Shown piece by piece: positions 4,099 through 11,035 of a DNA stretch of 12,504 nt (positions are counted from its first letter, which is position 1; each line of letters begins with the position of its first letter). The DNA lies in the NCBI GenBank assembly GCA_002730475.1, contig PCAG01000059.1:1-12504 (forward strand). Reading direction: 5' to 3'. Under the pieces are notes generated by a model. The model ran no database searches. It saw nothing but the letters and a program-made list of their open reading frames with translations, and was not told the DNA's origin. This DNA is from Spirochaetales bacterium (lineage in GTDB: Bacteria; Desulfobacterota_D; UBA1144). The translations under genes and the position numbers were made by a program.

Positions 4099-6501
4099 AC
4101 TTAAGAATTCATCAAAGGTCATCAAAGAATGGCCTACATTGTCCACGTAAATATAGTTTTTCCTACTTTCGGTCATAATCCCCCCTGCAACACCTTTTTT
4201 TTCGGCAATACCAAATTGGAAATGGCGCAAATTTTGAATCCCCAGCCTATTTGCTTTCTCATACTTCTCAGCAACCTCGGGCATATCTTCCTTGTGAACA
4301 TTTGCGGCATATCCCAGCGCTTCGGTGAAAACCGCTTCTGCAGATGTATACCATGTTTGCTTCGCATCAAATCCACCTTCAATTTTGTTTTCAGTTGAAC
4401 CAGTATTCTGAAGACTCATAAGCCTGTCCGCCATAAAGCGGATTGCTTCCCTATATTTTTCCTGTTGATCTACTTCATACAAATGTGTGTATGCAATTGT
4501 ATGCCAGGAGCCATATGAAGCTTGATACTTTGCTTTTATTTTTGAAAAGTAATATGTATAAGCTCTCCTTGCACATTCCAAATATCGCGGATCGTCATTA
4601 AAGCGATACATATAAATACATGCCAACGCGGCTTCGCCAGAAGCGAAGCGTTCTATCTGGTCTTTTTTGTGTGGATCGAGGTTGGCGTTATTTTCTAGCG
4701 GGTAGAGCATATAAAAAGAACCATCGTCCTTTTGCATATGCAATAAGAATTTACCAAGTCGTTTTGTTTTCTTTTTGTATTTATCGGCAAAAGGAGAATC
4801 TATGAACGTCATTATCGCAAATGCAGTTTCATTTAGTTGTGCTTCATTGGAATGCTTTTGAACAAAACTAAATTCCTTTTTTTTGTTTATAAGCCCGGAA
4901 ACATACTTAAGATTTTTGCGGTGAGCTTTAATAATATTATCTTCATCAAAATGTGATGCCGCATTCGCAAGTCCATGCGAAGCAAGAATCTGCCTTACAG
5001 AATTATCTTGATCATCTGTTTTGTAGTTATTTGTATTTCGTCTATAAACAAAGCTTCCGTCCTCTCGCTGGTTATTTACCAACCAATATGCAGCATCGTG
5101 GTAAGAACGTTCTACCACCTCCTTGTTCACTAGTGGTCTTTTTATCGAATACGACAAATCATTCATTGAAGTAGGAGACAATAAATATATTGCGGCAGCT
5201 ATAACTAAGCCTACGATCAGAGCGGTTTTATCTCCTGCTTTAGCAAATAGCCGTTTTAATATGCGCCTTAGCCAATTATACAATACCGGCAGGCCCCAAA
5301 GGATAAGCACAAAGTAATATGGAACGAGATATCGTTCCTCCCCAGGATTCATTAAATATACCATTGAAAGCAGCGACAAAATCAAAAACGATCCGAAGAT
5401 CCAATATATCTCCCCTTTCTTAATCACCATTGGATAACAAAGAAATCCTATAAAAAGAACAGCGGTCATTATTTTCCAGAAGTTAATAGCCCGGTAATGC
5501 CAATTTTTATAAATTAAATTTGGATAAAATCTGCTATGAAATAAGTTAAATATGTTTTGATTATTTGTAAACAATTTTTCTGGGTTCTCCAGCATGCATT
5601 TGAATCCCATTTTGTAGTAATGCATCTGATTATGAAACGGCACATCCGTAATTATGTCTGTGGAACGATCCTTGTTCCAAAATGCTGGCGGCGAGAACCA
5701 CCAGGTATCACCATTAGAAGCGCGATACCGAATTTTTCGTGGCTGACACCACGTCATAGCAACATTTACTCCTCCATTCTCCGCAATGACATACCTTTTG
5801 TACTTATGTATCTTACTATTTTCAATAGATATAAGAACTACAATCAAAATAAAGCCGCATAACAATATCGGCAGATATCGGAAAGCAATTAATTTTAGTT
5901 TTTCTCTAGATTTGAACAGCATCCATAGTGCAAATAATGGCAAGAATGGAGACAGAATGGGCCGTATAGCGGTACAAATTCCTAATAAAAGCCCTGTAAT
6001 AACAGGATTAAATAGTGATTTTCCGTTATAGCGCCAGATTAAATAGATGCTACCCAAAAATAGGGGGGTAAACAGGTTTTCCGACAAAACCAACGCATTA
6101 AAATAAAGGCCCGGGTAATAAAGCGAGAAAATGATAGAAAGTATTATTGGTGTCTTTGATCTGCCGGGGAAAATTATTTTGGCTAAAGAATAAAAAATAA
6201 CTACTCCCGCCGCCCCCAGAAAACAATTAATAATTGCGACGTAAAATAATCGATCATCAAACATTCCTAACCAATTAAGTGCTTTATAAAAATACGCTAA
6301 CGGTATGTAAAAAGACGCCCAGCTGGCCGGATAAACATGCTCCACTCCTTTAACAAAATATAATGCAATTGAATCCACCGACTTCGGCAATACTGTGCCA
6401 AACCTTTCCTTATCAAAAACCCACAACACATATATCAAGCGCAAAGCCAAAGAGCCCAGAAAAAGGACAAAATGGATACGATATTTACGAAGCCAACGCA
6501 T
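3976..6501 (-). CDS. GT-C-like membrane protein fused to alpha/alpha-toroid domain
   Basis: This is an 841-residue membrane protein. Residues 1 to about 420 contain many hydrophobic segments typical of a GT-C/ArnT-PMT type lipid-linked sugar transferase, including ALVLSENLFTPLFL near 136-149 and GEERYLVPYYF near 387-397. A further membrane span lies at about 426-442. The rest is soluble, with recurring helical units near 470-485 (WLVNNQREDGSF), 584-597 (LLHMQKDDGSF) and 690-711 (ADRLMSLQN...GGF). These resemble QxxDGSF repeats of alpha/alpha toroids found in terpenoid-cyclase-like and C5-epimerase-like domains. A role in cell-surface glycan assembly or modification is inferred. The start at 6501 lacks a Shine-Dalgarno motif. 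Codons 804-841 lie inside attC-like site 4, so the native C-terminus was probably replaced by a short tail. Confidence 0.75.
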   Translation of the reverse strand: MRWLRKYRIHFVLFLGSLALRLIYVLWVFDKERFGTVLPKSVDSIALYFVKGVEHVYPASWASFYIPLAYFYKALNWLGMFDDRLFYVAIINCFLGAAGVVIFYSLAKIIFPGRSKTPIILSIIFSLYYPGLYFNALVLSENLFTPLFLGSIYLIWRYNGKSLFNPVITGLLLGICTAIRPILSPFLPLFALWMLFKSREKLKLIAFRYLPILLCGFILIVVLISIENSKIHKYKRYVIAENGGVNVAMTWCQPRKIRYRASNGDTWWFSPPAFWNKDRSTDIITDVPFHNQMHYYKMGFKCMLENPEKLFTNNQNIFNLFHSRFYPNLIYKNWHYRAINFWKIMTAVLFIGFLCYPMVIKKGEIYWIFGSFLILSLLSMVYLMNPGEERYLVPYYFVLILWGLPVLYNWLRRILKRLFAKAGDKTALIVGLVIAAAIYLLSPTSMNDLSYSIKRPLVNKEVVERSYHDAAYWLVNNQREDGSFVYRRNTNNYKTDDQDNSVRQILASHGLANAASHFDEDNIIKAHRKNLKYVSGLINKKKEFSFVQKHSNEAQLNETAFAIMTFIDSPFADKYKKKTKRLGKFLLHMQKDDGSFYMLYPLENNANLDPHKKDQIERFASGEAALACIYMYRFNDDPRYLECARRAYTYYFSKIKAKYQASYGSWHTIAYTHLYEVDQQEKYREAIRFMADRLMSLQNTGSTENKIEGGFDAKQTWYTSAEAVFTEALGYAANVHKEDMPEVAEKYEKANRLGIQNLRHFQFGIAEKKGVAGGIMTESRKNYIYVDNVGHSLMTFDEFLSRQRLRVCEVRGVTILPDRASTPKHLGEEISHPLFFKERNF

Positions 6502-6553
6502 ATTGTTGGTCAGTTTAGAGAGTTATTTTGTTATTAACAATTTCTAAAATCAC

Positions 6554-7711
6554 TCAATCCTCCTGAAGCCTAAGAGGCATTACGAGGTGTAGGCATTGAT
6601 CGTCTGATGGGATATGGAAGACTGCAGGATGCATACTGTCGGTCACATGCACTTCTACTTCGTCTCCCGTAACATGAGTCAGGAAATCAAGAAGGTAGGA
6701 TGAGCTGAGAGCAATCTTATTCGCATTTCCATCCACAGAAACATCCAGATCTGCCTCATCTTTGCCCATCTGGGTTTGAGGAGTTGTGATATGAACTTTG
6801 TTCTTTGCAAATCCAAACGTTAGATTGTTGTTAATCTCCTTGGCAAAATAATGCATACGCTTAATGACTGTTGTGAGCTCTTTTGTAGAAATGATTACTT
6901 TGGTCTTGGTCTCTTTGGGAATGATTTGTTGATAATCCGGGAACTTGCCCTCGATTAACCTGGACAAGAGTTTGGTTGGCCCAACATTCAGCTCGATCTG
7001 CTGGCTACTCATTGCTATCTCAACTTTTTTTATGTCGGCCCCTTTCTTTTCTTCCTTTTCTTCGTCTCCTTTCTTTTCCTCCTTCCTTGATCCTACTATT
7101 CCCTTGAGTTCTTCCAAAACTTTTGCAGGAATAATGCATGCTAGGTCTGTCTTTCCTCCTTTCATTGGCACTTTGTATTCAGAGAGCCTGTAGCTGTCTG
7201 TTGCTACAAATATTAGACTATCTTTCTCTGCCCTTAGATATACACCCGAAAGGACAGGTCTAATGGTGGATTTAGCCGATGCAAATGTAACCATATTTAG
7301 TGCATCTATAAGCGGTCCCGATTCAATAGAAAATGATTCTTCTTTTTCTACAGGTGAAATGGTTGGATATTCTGATGCGGCTTCTCCTGCGATTATTGTT
7401 TTTGCATGAGCCGACGTGCATTTAAGCTGAGTGCCTTCACTTGTTTCCAAAAGAACTTCGTCATCTGTATTGTATTGTGCGAAGTTTAAAATTGCTTTGG
7501 CAGGCACTGTTATAGATCCTTCGTTCTCTATGTTTGCCTCGAAACTTGTAATAATGCTCAGCTCAAGATCGGTCGCACTTACTGTACATCTTTTTCCTTC
7601 AGCTTCTATTAATATATTTCCTAAGATTGGAAGTGCTTGCTGATTACTTATTGCACGACTTACAAGATGAAGAGAATTTAGTAACTCGGAGGTGGGTGAG
7701 GAAAACTTCAT
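6554..7711 (-). CDS. dnaN: DNA polymerase III beta subunit (sliding clamp)
   Basis: This 385-residue protein has the usual clamp length. It shows clamp motifs in order: LPILGNILIEA near 27-37, RPVLSGVYL near 151-159, TDSYRLS near 171-177, FPDYQQIIP near 257-265 and the C-terminal MPLRL near 378-382. The protein forms the ring that tethers DNA polymerase to DNA. A run of Lys and Glu at about residues 208-228 (KEEKKGDEEKEEKKG) is inserted in the middle domain and looks like an exposed flexible loop. The start at 7711 has AGGG shortly upstream. The gene borders the origin-like region, a common place for dnaN. TGA is its stop codon, which supports a standard bacterial code. Confidence 0.95.
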   Translation of the reverse strand: MKFSSPTSELLNSLHLVSRAISNQQALPILGNILIEAEGKRCTVSATDLELSIITSFEANIENEGSITVPAKAILNFAQYNTDDEVLLETSEGTQLKCTSAHAKTIIAGEAASEYPTISPVEKEESFSIESGPLIDALNMVTFASAKSTIRPVLSGVYLRAEKDSLIFVATDSYRLSEYKVPMKGGKTDLACIIPAKVLEELKGIVGSRKEEKKGDEEKEEKKGADIKKVEIAMSSQQIELNVGPTKLLSRLIEGKFPDYQQIIPKETKTKVIISTKELTTVIKRMHYFAKEINNNLTFGFAKNKVHITTPQTQMGKDEADLDVSVDGNANKIALSSSYLLDFLTHVTGDEVEVHVTDSMHPAVFHIPSDDQCLHLVMPLRLQED

Positions 7712-7752
7712 ATCCCTATAGTAATAAAAAAGGTAGTAAGTATATATATAAA

Positions 7753-7771
7753 TAGTAGTAATAATAAGGGG
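7753..7771 (+). promoter_or_regulatory. DnaA-trio-like run with GC cluster
   Basis: TAG TAG TAA TAA TAA (7753-7767) is followed by GGGG (7768-7771) and preceded by TA repeats. In Bacillus-type origins, a repeated 3'-[G/A]A[T/A]-5' triplet beside a GC cluster loads DnaA onto the strand to be opened. The arrangement here is AT-rich, then trio, GC cluster and a DnaA-like box at 7803-7811. That matches in order, though the box is 31 bases away. Confidence 0.45.
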
Positions 7772-8090
7772 TTATCAAGTATTAGAGTTTTGGGGTGTTA
7801 TATGTGGAAAAATTGTAAGATTGAAAGCATGACAGATTAAGAGATTAAAAGGCAGTAAAGGGGCATTTTAGCTTTTATATAAGGGAAAACCTTTTCTAAA
7901 TAATTGAACAACTAGCTCAGACCAGAGTCCAATTTGCTGTGTAAGTACAAATATATTGTCTGATTTGAGTGTGGAAAACTTGTGGACTACGGTAAAAATA
8001 AAGATTAAGGCAGGGAAGGCTAGTAAATGGCTTGTATAAGCCCAAAATATATGGTTTCCACCAAGTTTCCACAGGGGTGTGGAAATAAGG

Positions 8091-8099
8091 TTATCCACA
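8091..8099 (+). promoter_or_regulatory. Consensus DnaA box
   Basis: TTATCCACA matches the DnaA-box consensus exactly. It is the strongest of the box-like motifs in the origin candidate and sits about 45 bases from the end of the neighbouring gene. Confidence 0.6.
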
Positions 8100-8142
8100 G
8101 AGGGTGGGGGTAACTTTCTAAGGGAAATACACAGAGTTTGAT

Positions 8143-9477
8143 CTAATTACCAATAGTTTTATTGCGAAATCCTTCCCTTTTTTCTGCGCCAGGCACTCCA
8201 ATCTTATTCTCTCTAACCTTCATTTCATCTTTCTTCATAGTCACAAAACTCTTATCCGGCACATCCTCGGATACAAGCACATGGCTACTTATAAAAGTAC
8301 CTGATCCGATTTTTACCCCCGGATTAATACCAGTATGTATTCCAAGCCGACAATCTGTGCCGATAATCGTTCCAAGTTTATTTAGGCCCGTTTTAATCTT
8401 CTCTCCTTTAATAACGGAGGAAATCTCTGCTTCATCTAACCTTAGATTTCCTGTAGCACTTCCCGCGCCAAAGGAAACATTAGACCCAACTACACTATCT
8501 CCGACATAAGTTGTATGAGTCCAGACGTGGTCCGCAAACACACTAGCCTTAACTTCGCTTGAATAACCTACAACACAGTCAGATCCAATACTTGAGTCTC
8601 TGACCAGTGCATTATTCGCAACAATACTCCTTGGGCCTATGTAGCATGGGCCTCTGACGGTTGCGTGCGGGAATATCTTCACTCCTTCAGAAAGAATAAC
8701 AGGCCCATCAATAACCGCGGTAGGATGAACTTGGGCTGATTCATGAATTTTTTGCTCCTTAGCTTCAGCTAATAGAATTGGAAGTAGATTTAGCATGTGC
8801 CACGGGTATTTAATTGCTTGCCACGGCAATTGCGATTGCCGTGGCGTGCCAACACTCTCATAAGGTACCGCTGAGTATATATATTTCTTAAATAGCTGAT
8901 CGAGAGCAATTTCATATCCATCATCTTTAGCCGGAGCCTGTTTAAGAGCTTCCAGAAGAACAGATGAGTCTTTGTGAACATGAGCAACTATGTTTACAAG
9001 GTCGCTTGGCTCATTTCCTTCTCCCGGCTTTTCGATAATTCTGGTAATTCGCTCTCCGTCAATATTTAAATATCCTCCGGGGAAGTATCTATCAACTTTT
9101 TGTGCAAGAAGTGCACCCTGAACGTCAGGACTTTCGCATTTATCGATTAAGTTCTTGTAAGCGGAAGGATCAATCACATCATTAACACATACAATCATCA
9201 CAGGTTCAGTTCCAATATCAGGCAGAGTATCTAATAAAGCCCCACGCATTCCAAGGCTCAGATCTTTCTGCTCAACGGTGGAAAATTCGGGATATTTCTC
9301 TTTAACCAGCTCCAGATTATGAGCACCTCCAATCAGCGTAATATCCGTCAGTCCGGCTGATTTAAGCCTTCCTGTGGTTGTTTTCAGCAAATCGGTTCCG
9401 CATATAGGAAACAACGTTTTTTCGCTTAGGGGCCAGAAACGCACCGATTTGCCGGCAATAAGTAAAAGGACCTTCAT
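8143..9477 (-). CDS. Sugar-1-phosphate nucleotidyltransferase with left-handed beta-helix (GlmU-like)
   Basis: This 444-residue two-domain protein resembles bifunctional GlmU-like enzymes. The N-terminal part (about 1-235) is a nucleotidyltransferase. Its variant signature AGKSVRFWPLSEKTLFPI replaces the usual GxGxR...PKPLLPI, VNDVI near 98-102 takes the place of the usual D-containing motif, and IEKPGE lies near 148-153. The C-terminal part (about 245-410) has hexapeptide repeats of a left-handed beta-helix ending in GTIIGTDCRLGIHTGINPGVKIG, as in sugar-phosphate thymidylyl- or uridylyltransferases with an acetyltransferase half. The likely role is making a nucleotide sugar for surface glycans. 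The start at 9477 is chosen because MKVLLLIAGK begins the fold. The frame extends to 9558, but that stretch does not look like protein. A 26-bp palindrome lies within the gene. Confidence 0.85.
   Translation of the reverse strand: MKVLLLIAGKSVRFWPLSEKTLFPICGTDLLKTTTGRLKSAGLTDITLIGGAHNLELVKEKYPEFSTVEQKDLSLGMRGALLDTLPDIGTEPVMIVCVNDVIDPSAYKNLIDKCESPDVQGALLAQKVDRYFPGGYLNIDGERITRIIEKPGEGNEPSDLVNIVAHVHKDSSVLLEALKQAPAKDDGYEIALDQLFKKYIYSAVPYESVGTPRQSQLPWQAIKYPWHMLNLLPILLAEAKEQKIHESAQVHPTAVIDGPVILSEGVKIFPHATVRGPCYIGPRSIVANNALVRDSSIGSDCVVGYSSEVKASVFADHVWTHTTYVGDSVVGSNVSFGAGSATGNLRLDEAEISSVIKGEKIKTGLNKLGTIIGTDCRLGIHTGINPGVKIGSGTFISSHVLVSEDVPDKSFVTMKKDEMKVRENKIGVPGAEKREGFRNKTIGN
8820..8845. repeat. Perfect hairpin inside coding sequence
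   Basis: GCCACGGCAAT (8820-8830) and ATTGCCGTGGC (8835-8845) form an 11-bp perfect stem with a 4-base loop, inside the nucleotidyltransferase gene. The core spans exactly eight codons and encodes PRQSQLPW (residues 212-219), between the two domains. It may be a small inserted palindromic element in the linker. Confidence 0.7.
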
Positions 9478-9558
9478 TGAGGAAATTCTAAAGCCAAAAG
9501 CCCAGTGAGGGAAACGAATGGCGGACATTTTCGGGCTGTATGTACAATGTACATACAC

Positions 9559-10371
9559 TCATTTCAGACTGATATGGATAGTTCCATCATCTTTGGTCGA
9601 CTTAATACTAATATTCATATCGTTGAGTCTTGCAATAACCTCGGGCGAAGGATGTCCGTAGCTATTGTCCTCCCCCACTGATATCAGAGCTTGCTTGGGG
9701 CTCACCTCCAAAAGAAATCCTGTTGAAGATGATGTGCGCGAACCGTGATGTGCGGCCTTAAGGATATTTGAACTGATGTCAGCTCCGCTTCTGAGTATTG
9801 AGAGCTCAGCTTCCTCTTCTATATCTCCAGTTAAAAGAATTGAGTGCTCTTTGTATAAAGCTCGCAGAACAACAGAAGAATTATTGGTGTCCAAATCGCA
9901 ATAAGAGCACGGGTGAATCACATCGAGGATTATTCCATCACCAATATCAACATCTTCATTAGGATTAGGCAGGATTACTCGTATGTTTTGATTCGAAGCT
10001 TCTGCCAGGAACGACTTGTAACGAGAATTTTCAGATTCGGTCATAGCAATCAGTAAATTGCCAACATCATATCGTTTAAGTACATCGGGCAACGCAGTCA
10101 TATGATCAACATGCGGGTGAGTTAGAGCTACTAAATCAATTGATCGATCAAAGAAAGACATGCGTTTCCCAAGCTGTTCGAGAGTCGCAAGATCAGGACC
10201 GCCATCAATAAGTATTTGTTTACCTGAAGGTGTCACAATCAGAATCGAATCACCTTGGCCTACGTCTAGGATGTATGTATGGAGGTTCCCGTCGGGTAAT
10301 AATGTTAATTCACGCGCAGTCAGAACCAATGTGATTATAAGGATGCCGATGGTAATCCATTTTTTATTCAT
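9559..10371 (-). CDS. ComEC/Rec2-type metallo-beta-lactamase-fold hydrolase, membrane-anchored
   Basis: This 270-residue protein has one N-terminal hydrophobic segment (about residues 5-18), then the whole metallo-beta-lactamase fold seen at the C-terminus of ComEC. It has LDVGQGDSILI (35-45), THPHVDH (84-90, the HxHxDH metal motif), NNSSVVL (163-169), TGDIEEEAE (181-189), KAAHHGS (205-211) and YGHPSPEV (238-245). In full ComEC, this domain is thought to degrade the non-transforming strand during DNA uptake. Here it stands alone without the channel, as in many small genomes, so it may be a separate extracytoplasmic nuclease or phosphodiesterase. It ends about 81 bases before the nucleotidyltransferase start and is on the same strand. 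The start at 10371 has no Shine-Dalgarno motif. Confidence 0.88.
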   Translation of the reverse strand: MNKKWITIGILIITLVLTARELTLLPDGNLHTYILDVGQGDSILIVTPSGKQILIDGGPDLATLEQLGKRMSFFDRSIDLVALTHPHVDHMTALPDVLKRYDVGNLLIAMTESENSRYKSFLAEASNQNIRVILPNPNEDVDIGDGIILDVIHPCSYCDLDTNNSSVVLRALYKEHSILLTGDIEEEAELSILRSGADISSNILKAAHHGSRTSSSTGFLLEVSPKQALISVGEDNSYGHPSPEVIARLNDMNISIKSTKDDGTIHISLK

Positions 10372-10401
10372 ATTGTTAAATACAAATTAATTTTCAAATT
10401 A

Positions 10402-10418
10402 CAATTTAAAATTTTCAT
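10402..10418 (+). repeat. Left 17-bp inverted repeat flanking the S23 gene
   Basis: CAATTTAAAATTTTCAT is an exact reverse complement of 10842-10858 on the other side of the four-helix-bundle gene. The surrounding sequence is extremely AT-rich, so part of the match may be compositional. Confidence 0.6.
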
Positions 10419-10447
10419 TTAAGGTCCAAATAATAATTAAATAAAAA

Positions 10448-10831
10448 TTATTTTACTGATTTCATACTTTGTGCAATCTTTTGAAATATTAATACAAGCC
10501 CATGACACTCCTGCCAAATAGGTATTATTTCACTCTTTTTATCTGGTACTGCTGCTGCAATCATTCTTAAATGGTGCTTTGTCTCGCCACACTCCTTTTT
10601 GACTATATGGATCTTATTTCGAAAATCTTTTATTGAGCTTCCTCCATTTGCTTCCATATAGTTAGCACCAATACTTGTTGATGAGCATACTATTTGGGAA
10701 ATTAAATGTTTAGTAATGTCAGTTTTTGGCAATTTTTTACATAATTTAATAACTTCTTCGCCGAATTTTGCTGTTCTTTCTTCCAAATCATATTTTTTCT
10801 GTCCGGCCTGTGCCATTGATTCATTGTACAT
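10448..10831 (-). CDS. Four-helix-bundle protein (S23 / 23S rRNA intervening-sequence family)
   Basis: This is a 127-residue all-helical protein with hallmarks of the S23-like family: DLEERTAKFGEEVIKLCKKLP, then LISQIVCSSTSIGANYMEANGG and DFRNKIHIVKKECGETKHHLRM. The family was first seen inside insertions in 23S rRNA genes and is common as stand-alone genes in candidate-phyla genomes. Its biochemical role is not established. Two start choices exist, 10831 and the in-frame ATG at 10816. The gene is flanked on both sides by AT-rich sequence with a 17-bp inverted repeat, which suggests a small mobile unit. It sits between core-like genes on the same strand with no obvious link to their functions. 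Confidence 0.9.
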   Translation of the reverse strand: MYNESMAQAGQKKYDLEERTAKFGEEVIKLCKKLPKTDITKHLISQIVCSSTSIGANYMEANGGSSIKDFRNKIHIVKKECGETKHHLRMIAAAVPDKKSEIIPIWQECHGLVLIFQKIAQSMKSVK

Positions 10832-10841
10832 TAAAATTTGT

Positions 10842-10858
10842 ATGAAAATTTTAAATTG
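10842..10858 (-). repeat. Right 17-bp inverted repeat flanking the S23 gene
   Basis: This is the exact reverse complement of 10402-10418. Further bases (TGAAAATT repeated at 10857-10872) extend the similarity imperfectly outward. It lies just upstream of the gene's start codon. Confidence 0.6.
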
Positions 10859-10981
10859 AAAATTGAAAATTTCTTCGTTTCATCAAATTTCATTCTAAAC
10901 ACAAAAAAATTCCAATAAACACTATCTCAAAAAAAACTTTAGGCGCATTCAAGTTTCCCGCTTCAACTAGGGTTCTTTCCG

Positions 10982-11001
10982 GTTCCGCACCAAAGCGGAA
11001 C
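10982..11001 (-). terminator. Hairpin downstream of the surface-protein gene
   Basis: GTTCCGC (10982-10988) and GCGGAAC (10995-11001) form a 7-bp stem with a 6-base loop, about 35 bases after the stop of the surface-protein gene. There is no U tract after it, so it is a weak terminator candidate. The rest of 10873-11035 shows nothing clear. Confidence 0.3.
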
Positions 11002-11035
11002 ACGCATAATACAATATTATTATTAAACTGACATC

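Larger units (their letters stand above)
7712..8142. other. oriC: Putative chromosomal replication origin (oriC)
   Basis: This 431-bp gap upstream of dnaN holds several DnaA-box-like 9-mers: TGTGGAAAA at 7803 and 7970, TGTGGACTA at 7981, GTTTCCACA at 8065, TGTGGAAAT at 8078 and a perfect TTATCCACA at 8091. They lie on both strands and cluster at 7970-8099. An AT-rich stretch with TA repeats (7739-7752) lies next to a trinucleotide run. No gene fits well: the frame at 7868-8098 translates the boxes themselves. dnaA is not in the window. Confidence 0.55.

Noticed and set aside
7868..8098. 76-residue minus-strand frame between dnaN and the nucleotidyltransferase
   Set aside because: Its N-terminal codons are the DnaA-box cluster itself and the protein has no family character. 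An origin explains the stretch better.
9478..9558. N-terminal extension of the nucleotidyltransferase frame
   Set aside because: The translated stretch does not look like protein and the fold starts cleanly at MKVLLLIAGK.
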